Assembly: GCA_020171895.1 (NCBI GenBank)
Contig: JAIVAN010000003.1
Location: 496,001-560,000 of the forward strand
Origin: Bacillus timonensis
GTDB lineage: Bacteria > Bacillota > Bacilli > Bacillales > Bacillaceae_L
DNA length: 64,000 nucleotides
Direction of reading: 5' to 3'
Positions 9,986-19,584 of the stretch are shown here, one piece after another. Under the pieces are notes generated by a model that did not search any database, was not told the origin of the DNA, and saw only the letters and a list, made by a program, of their open reading frames with translations. A program made the translations under genes and the position numbers. Each line of letters begins with the position of its first letter. Position 1 is the stretch's first letter.

Positions 9986-9992
9986 GGAGATA

Positions 9993-11168
9993 CTAAGAAA
10001 ATTGCTCAATTGTCGTGTTGGCAAAACTGATCATTTCTTCGTAGTTTAAAAAACTAGCTTGTGCAGAGGTTGCGCCTCCGCCACCTTTTGCATTGAACTC
10101 TTGAAGAAGAGCTTTAATATGTTTCCCACAATGGACTTCTAAAGATCCAGCATGAGCAAAGAATACCTTTAATTCACTCTTCGAAAATAATAGAACAAGT
10201 TTTTCTGTAATTGTAAGCAGTTGTTTAGAAAAGGTTAAAATGTCTTTAAAAGGCATATCATCAAACTCGTAATAAATAATGTTTTTATCTACCTGATCTG
10301 AAGCAATTTGCTGAGCTAAGAACAAAAAATTCGCTTCTTTTTGTGAAACAATTTCTTTTTGTAATTCTTTATTTTCACGTTCAAGCTTTAGAAGTCGGTC
10401 ATACAATGTTTCACGACTTGTGCTAAAGTGTGTGGTAATGTCACTAAGCACTGAATTGGCCACTTGATAATCCAACAAAGCTCTTGCACCACATTTAAAG
10501 TGCAATCTTGTATTTCCTTTATGTTTTTCAGTTTTTATTAGTTTTATCATTCCTAATTGCCCCGTCTTGTTAACATGTGTGCCACAGCATGCTGACGTGT
10601 CGATTCCGTCAATTTCTACTATTCGAATGTTCTCGCTAATCTCAGGTAATTTCCTTAATGGAAGAGAAGAAAGTTCATCTTTCGTTACGAAGAAGGTACG
10701 AATCGTACGATTTTCATAAATATATTGATTGGCTTTATGTTCTATCTGTAACAACTGTTCTGAAGTTAGTTCAGGTACATTTAAGTCAATCGTTACATTC
10801 TCCTTTCCTAAATGGAAACTTACTGTATGTGCTTCATATAATTCGATGCACACAGCAGAAAGCAAATGCTGACCAGTATGCTGCTGCATATGGTCAAAAC
10901 GTCTGTTCCAATCTAATTCACAAGAAACTTGTTTAAAGGTTGGAGAAGATGCTAGCTTATGATAAATGTCTCCATTTTCTGTTTCAATTACATCCAGAAC
11001 AAGCTGTCCATCAATTGTACCGTAATCAGAAGGTTGACCACCGCCTTCTGGATAAAAAGCTGTTTCAGCAAGTTTTATTAGTACGAAATCATCTTTTGGT
11101 AGAGTTTCTAAGATAATCGTTTTCCAATTATGTATCATTGGATATTTATAAAAAAGCTTATTAGACAT
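9993..11168 (-). CDS. Alanyl-tRNA editing protein, long AlaX type with DHHA1 domain
   Basis: A 391-residue stand-alone homologue of the editing half of alanyl-tRNA synthetase, hydrolysing mischarged Ser- or Gly-tRNA(Ala). Motifs: GGGQPSDYG near residue 43, zinc ligands HMQQHTGQH (His97, His101) and CCGTH near residue 195, a coiled-coil stretch near 255-280 and a C-terminal DHHA1 domain ending GGGGATSAQASF. Length fits the AlaX-L class. ATG at 11168 is preceded by AAAGGAA about ten bases upstream. No operon partner. Confidence 0.92.
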   Translation of the reverse strand: MSNKLFYKYPMIHNWKTIILETLPKDDFVLIKLAETAFYPEGGGQPSDYGTIDGQLVLDVIETENGDIYHKLASSPTFKQVSCELDWNRRFDHMQQHTGQHLLSAVCIELYEAHTVSFHLGKENVTIDLNVPELTSEQLLQIEHKANQYIYENRTIRTFFVTKDELSSLPLRKLPEISENIRIVEIDGIDTSACCGTHVNKTGQLGMIKLIKTEKHKGNTRLHFKCGARALLDYQVANSVLSDITTHFSTSRETLYDRLLKLERENKELQKEIVSQKEANFLFLAQQIASDQVDKNIIYYEFDDMPFKDILTFSKQLLTITEKLVLLFSKSELKVFFAHAGSLEVHCGKHIKALLQEFNAKGGGGATSAQASFLNYEEMISFANTTIEQFS

Positions 11169-11301
11169 ATCATATACGTTCCTTTCAAGTACTTACTATT
11201 TTTTTAAGCGTAATTTATTTGAAAAAGATAATCAACAACCAATTACATATTTAAGTATGTTTTTAACAGATAATAGAAAATATGAGAAGGGATAGAAGAG
11301 A

Positions 11302-11559
11302 ATGGATCATATATTAGAAGGTGAACTAGTAAATAAAAACGTATTAACAGGTGATGTAACTTTTGAAGTAAATAAAATAAAGCAGCTAGAAGTGAAAACG
11401 ACACTAGACAGCGAGCAATTACGATCAATTTATCAATACTTACAAAAAGGTAGGGAGGAAGAGTATCAAATTATAACTATTGACGATCAAATCCCAATAA
11501 GATTATCAAAGGAGGAAACAAATCAATTAAGTAGAGACATACAGGCAATCCTGCAATAA
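11302..11559 (+). CDS. Small conserved-looking hypothetical protein
   Basis: An 85-residue soluble, acidic protein of unknown function. Predicted alpha/beta: an N-terminal stretch with short beta strands and a C-terminal helix. No motif recognised. The coding assignment rests on GAAGGG upstream of the ATG, the absence of a competing frame and codon use like the neighbours. Divergent from the alanyl-tRNA editing gene. Confidence 0.65.
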   Translation: MDHILEGELVNKNVLTGDVTFEVNKIKQLEVKTTLDSEQLRSIYQYLQKGREEEYQIITIDDQIPIRLSKEETNQLSRDIQAILQ

Positions 11560-11574
11560 GAATATCATAATATT

Positions 11575-11587
11575 ATTATGTAAACTA
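11575..11587 (+). repeat. 13-mer ATTATGTAAACTA, left copy
   Basis: Identical 13-mer to 12178-12190, on the other side of the tandem ribbon-helix-helix gene. Possibly an operator-like direct repeat; may be coincidence in AT-rich DNA. Confidence 0.3.
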
Positions 11588-11615
11588 AATGAAAATAAAG
11601 AAGAGAGGATAGAAA

Positions 11616-11960
11616 CTAACTTTTGTATTTATTAAGAATATACTTCATACCAATTTCAATAAGGGTGTTCGTATTTGTATTTAATTTTTTTGCTCGATCT
11701 TTAAGTTCTGCGTATTGAATATCACTGAATGTTGTACCCATTTGTTTACGATCAATAGGTTTTTGAGGAGGTTTAGTGAACGATTTGGGATTTTTATATG
11801 TAACCAATACATGCTGAATGCCGGCTTCAATTAAGCTGTTAAAGGGCATATTCATAGCATGTGCAAGAGTTTTAATGTCGTTAAGCAACGATGTACTAAT
11901 TGTCGTATTTTTTGTAACACGATCAGGATTAAAGGTTCTAATTTTGCTTTCATAAGGCAT
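11616..11960 (-). CDS. Tandem ribbon-helix-helix-like protein
   Basis: A 114-residue protein that appears to contain two copies of a ribbon-helix-helix-like unit: TTISTSLLNDIKTLAHAM...LIEAGIQHVL (about residues 18-53) and TTFSDIQYAELKDRAKKL...LIEIGMKYIL (about 75-110). Each unit has a short beta strand, two helices and the shared pattern SLIEAG / TLIEIG. RHH dimers normally bind DNA; a tandem protein could supply both halves in one chain. Start chosen at ATG 11960, nine bases after GGAG, rather than the TTG nine bases earlier. Function otherwise unknown. Confidence 0.75.
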   Translation of the reverse strand: MPYESKIRTFNPDRVTKNTTISTSLLNDIKTLAHAMNMPFNSLIEAGIQHVLVTYKNPKSFTKPPQKPIDRKQMGTTFSDIQYAELKDRAKKLNTNTNTLIEIGMKYILNKYKS

Positions 11961-12425
<465 letters not shown>

Positions 12426-12887
12426 ATGAAAAATAAGCCAGATGTAGATACATATCTTCAAAATGGTATCTACGGTAACAAACAAATTAAACCTGAAGAA
12501 AGAAATATATACCTAGGTTCACTAAGAGAACGTGTTGTAGTTGCTCTCACTCAGTCTCAAGTCATGGAACCAGGTACATATGATGAAGTTGAAGAATTAA
12601 TAATGAATAATCCTAATGCTACCTTGTACCTTAACGGAAATATGGCATATTCATACCTTTCAGATTACATAAAACTAGCAAACAAGAACAAAAATCATTT
12701 TACTACTGTTACAAACAAGAAATATAATTCAGAATTAGGTCTTGTTCTTGCCTATGACCATGCCATTGAAAAAGAAGAAATTTTCATAAACAAAGAAACT
12801 CATAATTCATATCGAGAAAAAGAACAAGAAGAAAACTTCTTTACTAAATTGATAAAGAATATTTTTTTTAGTAGTCCCCACTCTTAA
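12426..12887 (+). CDS. yueI: YueI family (DUF1694) protein
   Basis: A 153-residue cytosolic protein of the DUF1694/YueI family. The family core YLGSLRERVVVALTQSQV near residue 30 and the later ELGLVLAYDHAI segment are clear. Function is unknown; the fold resembles small eIF2B-/ribosomal-L7Ae-like alpha/beta proteins only by loose analogy. Start set at the ATG at 12426, seven bases after AGGTGGTG, not the ATG at 12405. In Bacillus subtilis yueI lies in the region of the yuk/yue type VII secretion genes; here it is about 15 kb from the EssC locus. C-terminal tail is lysine-rich then hydrophobic (FFTKLIKNIFF), unusual for the family. Confidence 0.9.
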   Translation: MKNKPDVDTYLQNGIYGNKQIKPEERNIYLGSLRERVVVALTQSQVMEPGTYDEVEELIMNNPNATLYLNGNMAYSYLSDYIKLANKNKNHFTTVTNKKYNSELGLVLAYDHAIEKEEIFINKETHNSYREKEQEENFFTKLIKNIFFSSPHS

Positions 12888-13162
12888 AAATGCTGAAAAA
12901 TTTTTAATTCCTATTTTCTTGGCAAAATAAAGATGGTACTAGAAGAATTTTTAATCTTCAAAAGGTTTATAGATTTGTACATTCTATCGAGTAACGACTA
13001 AATGTACGAGTAGTAACCTCTAGATATTAGCAGTTTCCTTCACAAAGCTACCATACTTTTCTTCATTCATATAGTGTAACCATCCTCTAAAAATAAATGG
13101 TACAGAAAAAAGCAAGGCAAAATAAAATACTTCCTAAATGAGAGAGCCTAAAAGAAGGCTTC

Positions 13163-13555
13163 TTATAAATGTAAAGGATTTAATTTTATAAATACTAAAT
13201 AAATAATACTTAATAAAACAGTAGCAATTCCAAAACCATAGGTATACTTAGACTGCTTATTATTAAAATTAAGAATTAAATGTATGATGAAATAAGAGAA
13301 AAGCCATAATGTCGTGATTAATAGAATCTTTGCAATATTTATCGTTTTTATAATGTCATTTTGAAAATCAGATTTAGGGATATCTGATACTTTTTCTATT
13401 TCACCGTTCCAATGACTTCTATATATTTCTATATTTTTATTTTCAAACTCAGTACTATGGTAATAATACCCATAATTAGGAAGATGCATAAATCCTAAAG
13501 TTATTAATAATATGAATAAGATAATACCAGTCAGATTGAGTATTATTTGTTTCAA
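13163..13555 (-). CDS. Hypothetical three-TM membrane protein
   Basis: A 130-residue protein with predicted membrane helices at about residues 5-25, 72-95 and 105-124 and a charged loop between the first two. No family recognised. TTG start, with GGGGGG seven bases upstream. AT-rich and isolated; the surrounding intergenic DNA is unusually long, so this is a patch of accessory or decaying sequence. Could be lineage specific. Confidence 0.55.
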   Translation of the reverse strand: MKQIILNLTGIILFILLITLGFMHLPNYGYYYHSTEFENKNIEIYRSHWNGEIEKVSDIPKSDFQNDIIKTINIAKILLITTLWLFSYFIIHLILNFNNKQSKYTYGFGIATVLLSIIYLVFIKLNPLHL

Positions 13556-13899
13556 AATCCTGTCCCCCCACTCTTATAACTGCAGATCGAAGTCTTGGTG
13601 CTCAAAGATCATGTCCTCCCCATTTCTTAATTTTACCATATCAGTGTATTCTTTCTCTTTTTTTATTGTTAGTTATTTTCAGTAATATTAATTTACTATT
13701 ACATTCTTTTATATGGAAAATACAGAGATAATATTTCTGTTAATTTCTATTGATAATTTAAAGAGATACCACACCTCTAAAAATCGGTACCTCTCATAAT
13801 TGAATTTGTTGTTTATACCTCTTTAAAATAATTACGTTAATCACTACTCTCTCTTACTTCTGACTCTTAGTGGATGTGGCATATAGCACTAGCATCGTA
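13556..13899. other. 344-bp intergenic region
   Basis: No gene recognised. A weak stem (AGAGATACC at 13762-13770 with GGTACCTCT near 13787) lies downstream of the VWA gene and may be a poor terminator. A 12-codon ATG frame before the three-TM gene has a badly spaced ribosome binding site and is not called. Confidence 0.4.
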
Positions 13900-14484
13900 T
13901 TACCTTCCTCTTCTATCTGAAACAACATCACAAACAATGTTGTACATACTTTCAATTCCCTCTTTCGTAGCATCAAAGCTAAAAGAGCAATCTTTATCAA
14001 TTCCCAAATTAAAAGCTTCCTGCTCAACATCAATGTTTGCTCCAAGAAAAATAAATTCCCAACTATACACTTCCTGTTGGTGTTGGATCATTTCTTTTAT
14101 TTTGTTGTAAGTAAATTCATTGCTTGCATTTTCTTCTCCGTCGGTAGTTATAACTAAAATAACTTTATCTGGTCTTTCTTTCTCCTCAGTATTTGATAAA
14201 CGGTAACCAACGTCAACAATGGTCTTGCCTATGGCATCAAGGAGAGCTGTACTCCCTCTAACAAAATATTGTTCATTCGTTAAGTTCGCTTCTTGTATAT
14301 TAATTCCATTCCACAATACCTCATAATGATGATCAAATAAAACTGTTGTAACAATCGTATCTCCTGGTCTTTGTCGTTGTCTTTCAATAAAGGAGTTAAA
14401 TCCACCAATTGTGTCTGCTTCAAGTCCAGCCATTGAACCGCTTCGATCTAATAAAAAGATAATTTCAGTTAAGTTTTTCTTCAT
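13900..14484 (-). CDS. VWA-domain protein with intact MIDAS site
   Basis: A 194-residue protein that is essentially one von Willebrand factor A domain. MIDAS residues are present: DRSGS at 13-17, Thr in GSTALLDA near 85, and Asp in TTDGEEN near 125. Single-domain VWA proteins of this type are cytosolic and often work with AAA ATPases or regulators; no ATPase is adjacent here. ATG at 14484 has GAAAGGAG eight bases upstream. It is divergent from a helix-turn-helix gene, with a short shared promoter region, suggesting a functional pair. Confidence 0.85.
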   Translation of the reverse strand: MKKNLTEIIFLLDRSGSMAGLEADTIGGFNSFIERQRQRPGDTIVTTVLFDHHYEVLWNGINIQEANLTNEQYFVRGSTALLDAIGKTIVDVGYRLSNTEEKERPDKVILVITTDGEENASNEFTYNKIKEMIQHQQEVYSWEFIFLGANIDVEQEAFNLGIDKDCSFSFDATKEGIESMYNIVCDVVSDRRGR

Positions 14485-14544
14485 ATAAATATCTCCTTTC
14501 AAATATCATCTGATATAATCATAGCTAAATTGAGGTTTAATATG

Positions 14545-14567
14545 GTCGCTTTTCAGGCGACATTTTT
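14545..14567 (+). promoter_or_regulatory. Leader hairpin before HTH gene
   Basis: GTCGC TTTTCAG GCGAC followed by ATTTTT sits immediately before the AGGGGG ribosome binding site of the HTH gene. It resembles a small intrinsic terminator or a ribosome-binding-site-adjacent hairpin and could attenuate expression. Confidence 0.45.
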
Positions 14568-14580
14568 AGGGGGATAAGTG

Positions 14581-15081
14581 ATGTTGAATCAAAAGGTATT
14601 GGAGGAATTACTCGAGTATGTTAATAGACATATAGAGTCGTCAGAATTAACATTAGAAGAAGCGAATTATTCTTATCAGCCTATCTTACATAGTGAATTG
14701 GATGAATTGACTCATTATATTAAAACAAATAAAAAACCAACCTTTTCCGAAGTATTGTTCCACTTCATTGATAAAAAAAAGAAAGCGGATCCTGATGTGT
14801 ATAAAAAGGCAGGAATGGACAGAAGACTTTTTTCTAAAATTCGCTCAAACCCAGAATACCGAGTATCTAAAAACAATGTAATTGCGTTGGCGCTTGCGCT
14901 TGAACTAACAAAAAAAGAAATGAGCAAACTGTTAACTGCTGCAGGTTACTCGCTCTCTGAAAGTGATTCATTTGATTTAGTCATTCTTTTTTGTTTAGAT
15001 AAAGAGATATATAATATCCAAGAAGTAAATCAAGCATTAGATTATTGCGGGTTAAAGCCGCTAGGTGGAGTAACTGAATAA
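14581..15081 (+). CDS. Helix-turn-helix protein paired with VWA gene
   Basis: A 166-residue protein. The central part (about residues 75-125) reads as an XRE-like helix-turn-helix: MDRRLFSKIRSN followed by NNVIALALALELTKKEMSKL, a pattern seen in a family encoded beside VWA-domain proteins. The N-terminal 60 residues are helical and acidic. Start is ATG 14581, seven bases after AGGGGG. Likely regulator or partner of the divergent VWA protein; this is inference from gene pairing. Confidence 0.8.
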   Translation: MLNQKVLEELLEYVNRHIESSELTLEEANYSYQPILHSELDELTHYIKTNKKPTFSEVLFHFIDKKKKADPDVYKKAGMDRRLFSKIRSNPEYRVSKNNVIALALALELTKKEMSKLLTAAGYSLSESDSFDLVILFCLDKEIYNIQEVNQALDYCGLKPLGGVTE

Positions 15082-15135
15082 ATTCATCTTCCCTAAGTAG
15101 AGTGAATCTTTTTAAACTATCAACACCATAAAATA

Positions 15136-15172
15136 AAAAACAAATGGATGTCTTAAACATCCACTTGTTTTA
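15136..15172. terminator. Bidirectional terminator, HTH gene and rhodanese gene
   Basis: AAACAAATGGATG and CATCCACTTGTTT pair with a seven-base loop, with A-rich left and T-rich right flanks, between two converging genes. Confidence 0.85.
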
Positions 15173-15189
15173 ATTGATTACTTATTTTT

Positions 15190-15585
15190 TTATTTTGACT
15201 CTACTTCAAAGCCTGCATTTTTCCAGGCTGTTGTGCCACCCTCAATAAAAGCAACATCCGTAAATCCCATTTGTTTTAAGAGATATGCACCGAGTGCTGC
15301 TTGACCACCAGCACCGCAAGTAACGAGAACAGGCCGATTTCGATCAGTTAACTCTTTTTCTCTTAGACGTTCAGGAACTTCTAAATCTGCACGAATCGGC
15401 AACATTCCGAGTGAAATATTAACACTGCTGGGGATCAATCCACATGCTCCAGCATCAGCAGCGTCCTGTACATCAATGACCAACGTATTGGGATTATTTT
15501 TTATCTTTTCTCGAGCCTCACTTGAACTAATACTTGGTACGTTCTCACGTGCTTCTGTCACCATTTGCTTAAAGGTTCTTGCCAT
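15190..15585 (-). CDS. Rhodanese-like sulfurtransferase
   Basis: A 131-residue single-domain rhodanese. Active-site loop TCGAGGQAALG has Cys90, which carries the persulfide; VIDVQDAAD and EGGTTAWKNAG are the usual flanking rhodanese motifs. Likely cytosolic sulfur transfer or thiosulfate/persulfide metabolism. Start at ATG 15585 behind AGGAGG; an upstream ATG at 15615 is in frame but lacks a site. Monocistronic. Confidence 0.9.
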   Translation of the reverse strand: MARTFKQMVTEARENVPSISSSEAREKIKNNPNTLVIDVQDAADAGACGLIPSSVNISLGMLPIRADLEVPERLREKELTDRNRPVLVTCGAGGQAALGAYLLKQMGFTDVAFIEGGTTAWKNAGFEVESK

Positions 15586-15759
15586 AATTTTATATCCTCC
15601 TAATTCATTCATCATTTTTGAGGTACTAAAAGTAAGACCTTTTTGAAAGACTTTAATACTAAAGGAAAATCCTACCTTTTACATCCCTACCTGTTAAATT
15701 AACCATATTTAGTTAGGTCTATACTGTAAGATTGGATCCTCAGTAAAGTTTCTACTATA

Positions 15760-15796
15760 AAAAATAAGAAGAAGATTTTTAGCATCTTCTTCTAAA
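15760..15796 (-). terminator. Terminator at the end of the kinase/phosphatase operon
   Basis: On the minus strand AGAAGAAGAT and ATCTTCTTCT form a stem followed by TATTTTTTAT, about 45 bases beyond the kinase stop codon. Confidence 0.85.
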
Positions 15797-15838
15797 TAGT
15801 TAACCTTTATAAAAGAATAAATAAAATAAGATAAAATC

Positions 15839-18346
15839 TTACTGAGAAACAACCTCTGAAGAATGTATCCTCCAAGGAAACGCATCTCCATCCACTTTTG
15901 TTAACTTAAACTTATAGGTTACGCTTTCGTTATGTTCTTTTTCACTATCTTGGTATTTAAATGATTTAGAAACGACAATGGATGCTTGATTTCCGTTTAC
16001 CTCTTCTACTGTAATACTGTTTACAAGTGCCTCTGTAAAATCATAGGCATTAAAAAGATTTTGATAACTTTTCGATAAATTTGCATATTCTTGTGAGTCT
16101 TTCTTAAAGGTAAATGTGCTCATATATGCATTGAGATCTTCAGCATATTCTGCGTATGTTTGATAATAGATGGTACGTTTTATTTCTAATTCATCGGTAA
16201 CGGTACCTTCTAGATTTCCTAACATCAGTTCATCAATAATATCGATATCAGGATGAGTATAACCCGCTTCTCTCAGTTTGTTAAAATCCTCAGCTATAAT
16301 TGATGCAACTAACTGACCATTAAAATCTAGGTCCTTATTTGCACTATAAAGCTTAAAAGCTTCTTTAAAATTGTCTGTTAATAAATATCCGTGAGCTAGG
16401 TTAACATGAACTAGTATATTAGTAGGATCTAGCTTTATTGCTTGTTCAGATGTCTTGACCGATTCTTCGGGTAATATATTTAATAACTGAAGCCATGACA
16501 AATTTCCCATCGCTTCTCCTAGATAAAATACATCAGCCAACTGTCCTTTATCATTAAGCTCTTGAAAAATACTTACGCTTTCACCACTATCTTCTAGTGC
16601 ATAATAAGGATACCCCATTTCCACCTTAATACTACTCATAATATTTGCAAGTTGTGCTTCAGCAAATCGTGCTTCCATATTGCCATTGTATTTGTATAAT
16701 TCACTAGCCATATCTCTCGTTTGAATAAAAAGTTTTAAAGCAGTTTCCCATTCTTTATTATTATAATAAACAGCAGCTTCATCCCAATATTGATTAACAA
16801 GGTTCATACCTTCTTGGTATATCGTATTTACGTCTACTGGCAATTCGATCCCGCTATTTATATAAATCGTTATTGGCGTATTTTTCCCCTTCTTTTCATC
16901 TGGATTAATGGATTGCTGTACAACTCTCCCCTTTTTAGCGATAAAATTCTCTTGATAGATAACCTCACCTACTGTTAGTCCAGCTGCTTGAATTTGTTTG
17001 ACCGCTTCTTCTTCGGTTAAGTTATACAACCTTGGAACGACAACTTGAACGGATTCATCAATGACAGGTTTTTTATTGACTACTAAAGGTTCTCTTTTCT
17101 GCTTATCATCATCCTCTTGAGCACAACAGTCTGTAGGTTCGTCTATCGGTATGAACAAAAGCACACCTATGAAAAGGATAAATAATAGAAGTCCACCACC
17201 TATAATGCTTCCGATAATAAGGCCAACTTTTCTTTTCTTGGGCTTTTTCAAGTCAGGGGATCGATTTTGAACGTGTTCGTTGGAAGGAATTCGGATGTTC
17301 GATTGCTGACTACCTAAAAGAGTTTTATCATTGGGTGCATTTTGATTTTCTATTTGATAAGGTAATGTTTTAGAATGTGATAATCCTTGTAACGCTACTA
17401 AAAACTCCTCCATTGTTTGGTATCGATCTTGCGCTTTTAAAGACAAAGCTTTTAATAACGCTGATTCCACATGTGGCTGAATAGAAACACCTAATTGGCT
17501 AGGTGGTTTTAAAGTATCCTCTTCTAAGCGATCAAGAGATTCGGGAGGTACAAAACCTGTTATGATACGATAAATAGTTGCTGCAGTTCCATAAATATCA
17601 GTCCATGGACCTTGTTTTCCCTTACTTCTGTATTGCTCTTCTGGTGCGTATCCTGGCTTTAAGATGACCGATAGACTTTTATTTGAATTATTTATGGCGT
17701 GACGTGCAGCACCGAAGTCTAACAATTTTACTTCTCCTGTCATTGTAATGTAAATATTGTCTGGGCTAATATCTCGATGAAGTATGCCATCTTTATGAAC
17801 AGTTGCTAACGCATCCATAACTGGAGTCATAATACTAAGCGCCTGTTCAAAGGATAATGTACCACCAATTTGTTCCAAGTATTTTTTTAAATCTACACCA
17901 TCTAAATAATACATGACTAAATATGCAGTACCATTTTCTTTAAAAAAGTCTCTAACAGAAACAATGCCAGGATGATTGTTGTATTTTGCTAGAATTTTAG
18001 CTTCGTCTAAAAATTTATTTAAACCATAATCAAAGTGTTGCTTTACATTACTAGTAAAAAAGGTGATTTGCGGCTGACCAGTATTTCTAGTTGCATAATC
18101 TCTTGGCATATACTCTTTTATTGCTAGCTTCATATCTAATTGAAGATCCCAGCCTAAATAAGTAATCCCAAACCCACCTTGACCAAGTACCCTACCAACT
18201 AAATATTTATCATGTAAAATCGTGCCAGGTTCCATATGTTGTGGAGATTCAGGCAATGTGCCTTCTATCCAACCACACTGATTACATTTAGATACATTTC
18301 CCTTTTTAAACATACATCCCATACAATACTCAGAATGGTATGACAT
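15839..18346 (-). CDS. Zinc-ribbon, Ser/Thr kinase, TM, PASTA, TPR receptor kinase
   Basis: An 835-residue protein. Order: zinc ribbon (Cys8, Cys11, Cys21, Cys24); Hanks-type kinase (about 45-320) with GQGGFG at 55-60, Lys77, HRD at 190-192, DFG at 210-212 and APEEQY at 234-239, all catalytic residues present; basic linker with KTLLGS at 341-346; membrane helix 374-399; one PASTA-like repeat 433-499; helical TPR-like region about 510-700; C-terminal NTF2-like domain about 720-835. Kinase is cytosolic, PASTA and TPR external. It closes an operon with two PP2C phosphatases and two FHA proteins beside a type VII secretion locus, so it probably phosphorylates FHA-protein threonines. Clean ATG with GGGGG upstream. 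A PrkC relative in outline but with a different external half. Confidence 0.93.
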   Translation of the reverse strand: MSYHSEYCMGCMFKKGNVSKCNQCGWIEGTLPESPQHMEPGTILHDKYLVGRVLGQGGFGITYLGWDLQLDMKLAIKEYMPRDYATRNTGQPQITFFTSNVKQHFDYGLNKFLDEAKILAKYNNHPGIVSVRDFFKENGTAYLVMYYLDGVDLKKYLEQIGGTLSFEQALSIMTPVMDALATVHKDGILHRDISPDNIYITMTGEVKLLDFGAARHAINNSNKSLSVILKPGYAPEEQYRSKGKQGPWTDIYGTAATIYRIITGFVPPESLDRLEEDTLKPPSQLGVSIQPHVESALLKALSLKAQDRYQTMEEFLVALQGLSHSKTLPYQIENQNAPNDKTLLGSQQSNIRIPSNEHVQNRSPDLKKPKKRKVGLIIGSIIGGGLLLFILFIGVLLFIPIDEPTDCCAQEDDDKQKREPLVVNKKPVIDESVQVVVPRLYNLTEEEAVKQIQAAGLTVGEVIYQENFIAKKGRVVQQSINPDEKKGKNTPITIYINSGIELPVDVNTIYQEGMNLVNQYWDEAAVYYNNKEWETALKLFIQTRDMASELYKYNGNMEARFAEAQLANIMSSIKVEMGYPYYALEDSGESVSIFQELNDKGQLADVFYLGEAMGNLSWLQLLNILPEESVKTSEQAIKLDPTNILVHVNLAHGYLLTDNFKEAFKLYSANKDLDFNGQLVASIIAEDFNKLREAGYTHPDIDIIDELMLGNLEGTVTDELEIKRTIYYQTYAEYAEDLNAYMSTFTFKKDSQEYANLSKSYQNLFNAYDFTEALVNSITVEEVNGNQASIVVSKSFKYQDSEKEHNESVTYKFKLTKVDGDAFPWRIHSSEVVSQ

Positions 18347-18364
18347 CTTTCAACCCCCTTGTAA

Positions 18365-19579
18365 CTAGCGTTCAAATTTGAATTTTTTTTTGTTGATCAC
18401 TTTCTGACGTAATTTTTTTACGACAACTATGCATATTAAAATTGGAAAGTAGATAAAAAAGTTGTAAAGAATAAAAAACAAGAACGACAGAACTAACCCG
18501 TAACCTCCAAGCCATTCTGCATTCATCGTAACTGGAACAAAAAGAATATAAAGACTATATGAAACCAAAGTAAATGAGCTAGCAATTAAAAAAGATACGA
18601 CCGGCCCAATTAACCAACTCACCCACCATCTTTTCCACCTAATCATTAGTAAGCACACACAACCTACTACTAAAGTTGAAACCATGATCAATATAAAAAA
18701 ACCTAACCCATCATAAAATCCTTTTTGTACAAAACCAAATAATAAGCCTTCCTTGCTCATAGTAGAAAACGCAAAATTTTCATTCGGTAATGAAGGAAAA
18801 GATGTTTGATAATATTTCCACTGATTTAAATTTTGAGACACTTCATTTGGAAGAGGTATCCAATCTTCAAAACTACCTTTGTAAGGTTCAAAATGAAAAT
18901 TAGAAGAATAAAAATGATTAACTGGAACGGCCACCGTTATTTGGAGATTTCGAAAGTCACTCCATTTTGCTGCAGGCTGTAACAAATACTGATAGAAATG
19001 AACTGGTTGAATATAAGGCTTTTTATTCACTCCATAATCTTGTTCGTAGGATAACTCAATTTTCACCTGTTCTTTTGAAAGAAATGGAACTTTAAAAATA
19101 ACAACATTTGCTTCTTGAACAAAGTCAAATTCATTCCAATTATCTTTTTTCAAGCCCGAAATCGGATCAACGTATTGAATAGAATGAGAGTTGAGGTTTA
19201 TTAAAAATTGTTGGATGAATTCTTCATTTTTGTACAATTCAATATTTGTAGAAGGAAACTCTTGATCATTAATAAATATCTTTGGGATATGCTGATGTGA
19301 TGAAGGAGTATAAGGAAATGCAAGATATGTCTCTTGGTCTATTGCCGTGGGATTATAAAATAAATATTGGACAAAAACTTTGGCTGGTTGATTGTCACCG
19401 TATAGAATAAATTGCAATTTCTCGCCCTGAACCATTATGGGTGTATCATCTAATGGTATGAGTGAGCCATTTGGCTGAGGCTGATAAATCGGCACACTAT
19501 TGGCTAACACATAATCACTAGAAAGAACTAAAAATAGTATAGTAGATAGTAAGAATGAAAAAAGCATCCGAATAATCAT
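18365..19579 (-). CDS. Exported-domain polytopic membrane protein of the T7SS/kinase operon
   Basis: About 404 residues: N-terminal signal-anchor (about 5-25), a large external beta-rich domain (about 30-280) and three to four C-terminal membrane helices (about 290-385) ending in a basic cytosolic tail. The QPAAKWSDFRNLQITVAVP region resembles DUF4424-type extracytoplasmic domains, but I am not sure of this. No enzymatic motif. The ATG at 19579 follows the upstream FHA-gene stop by five bases; a TTG at 19597 overlapping it is an alternative. Sitting between the zinc-ribbon/FHA gene and the kinase suggests a membrane partner of the signalling or secretion apparatus. Confidence 0.85.
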   Translation of the reverse strand: MIIRMLFSFLLSTILFLVLSSDYVLANSVPIYQPQPNGSLIPLDDTPIMVQGEKLQFILYGDNQPAKVFVQYLFYNPTAIDQETYLAFPYTPSSHQHIPKIFINDQEFPSTNIELYKNEEFIQQFLINLNSHSIQYVDPISGLKKDNWNEFDFVQEANVVIFKVPFLSKEQVKIELSYEQDYGVNKKPYIQPVHFYQYLLQPAAKWSDFRNLQITVAVPVNHFYSSNFHFEPYKGSFEDWIPLPNEVSQNLNQWKYYQTSFPSLPNENFAFSTMSKEGLLFGFVQKGFYDGLGFFILIMVSTLVVGCVCLLMIRWKRWWVSWLIGPVVSFLIASSFTLVSYSLYILFVPVTMNAEWLGGYGLVLSFLFFILYNFFIYFPILICIVVVKKLRQKVINKKKFKFER

Positions 19580-19584
19580 AGTCG

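Noticed and set aside
13590..13640. Possible 12-codon leader peptide upstream of the three-TM gene
   Set aside because: Its GGGGAGG is only two bases from the ATG, and no amino-acid run or attenuator stem supports a leader role.
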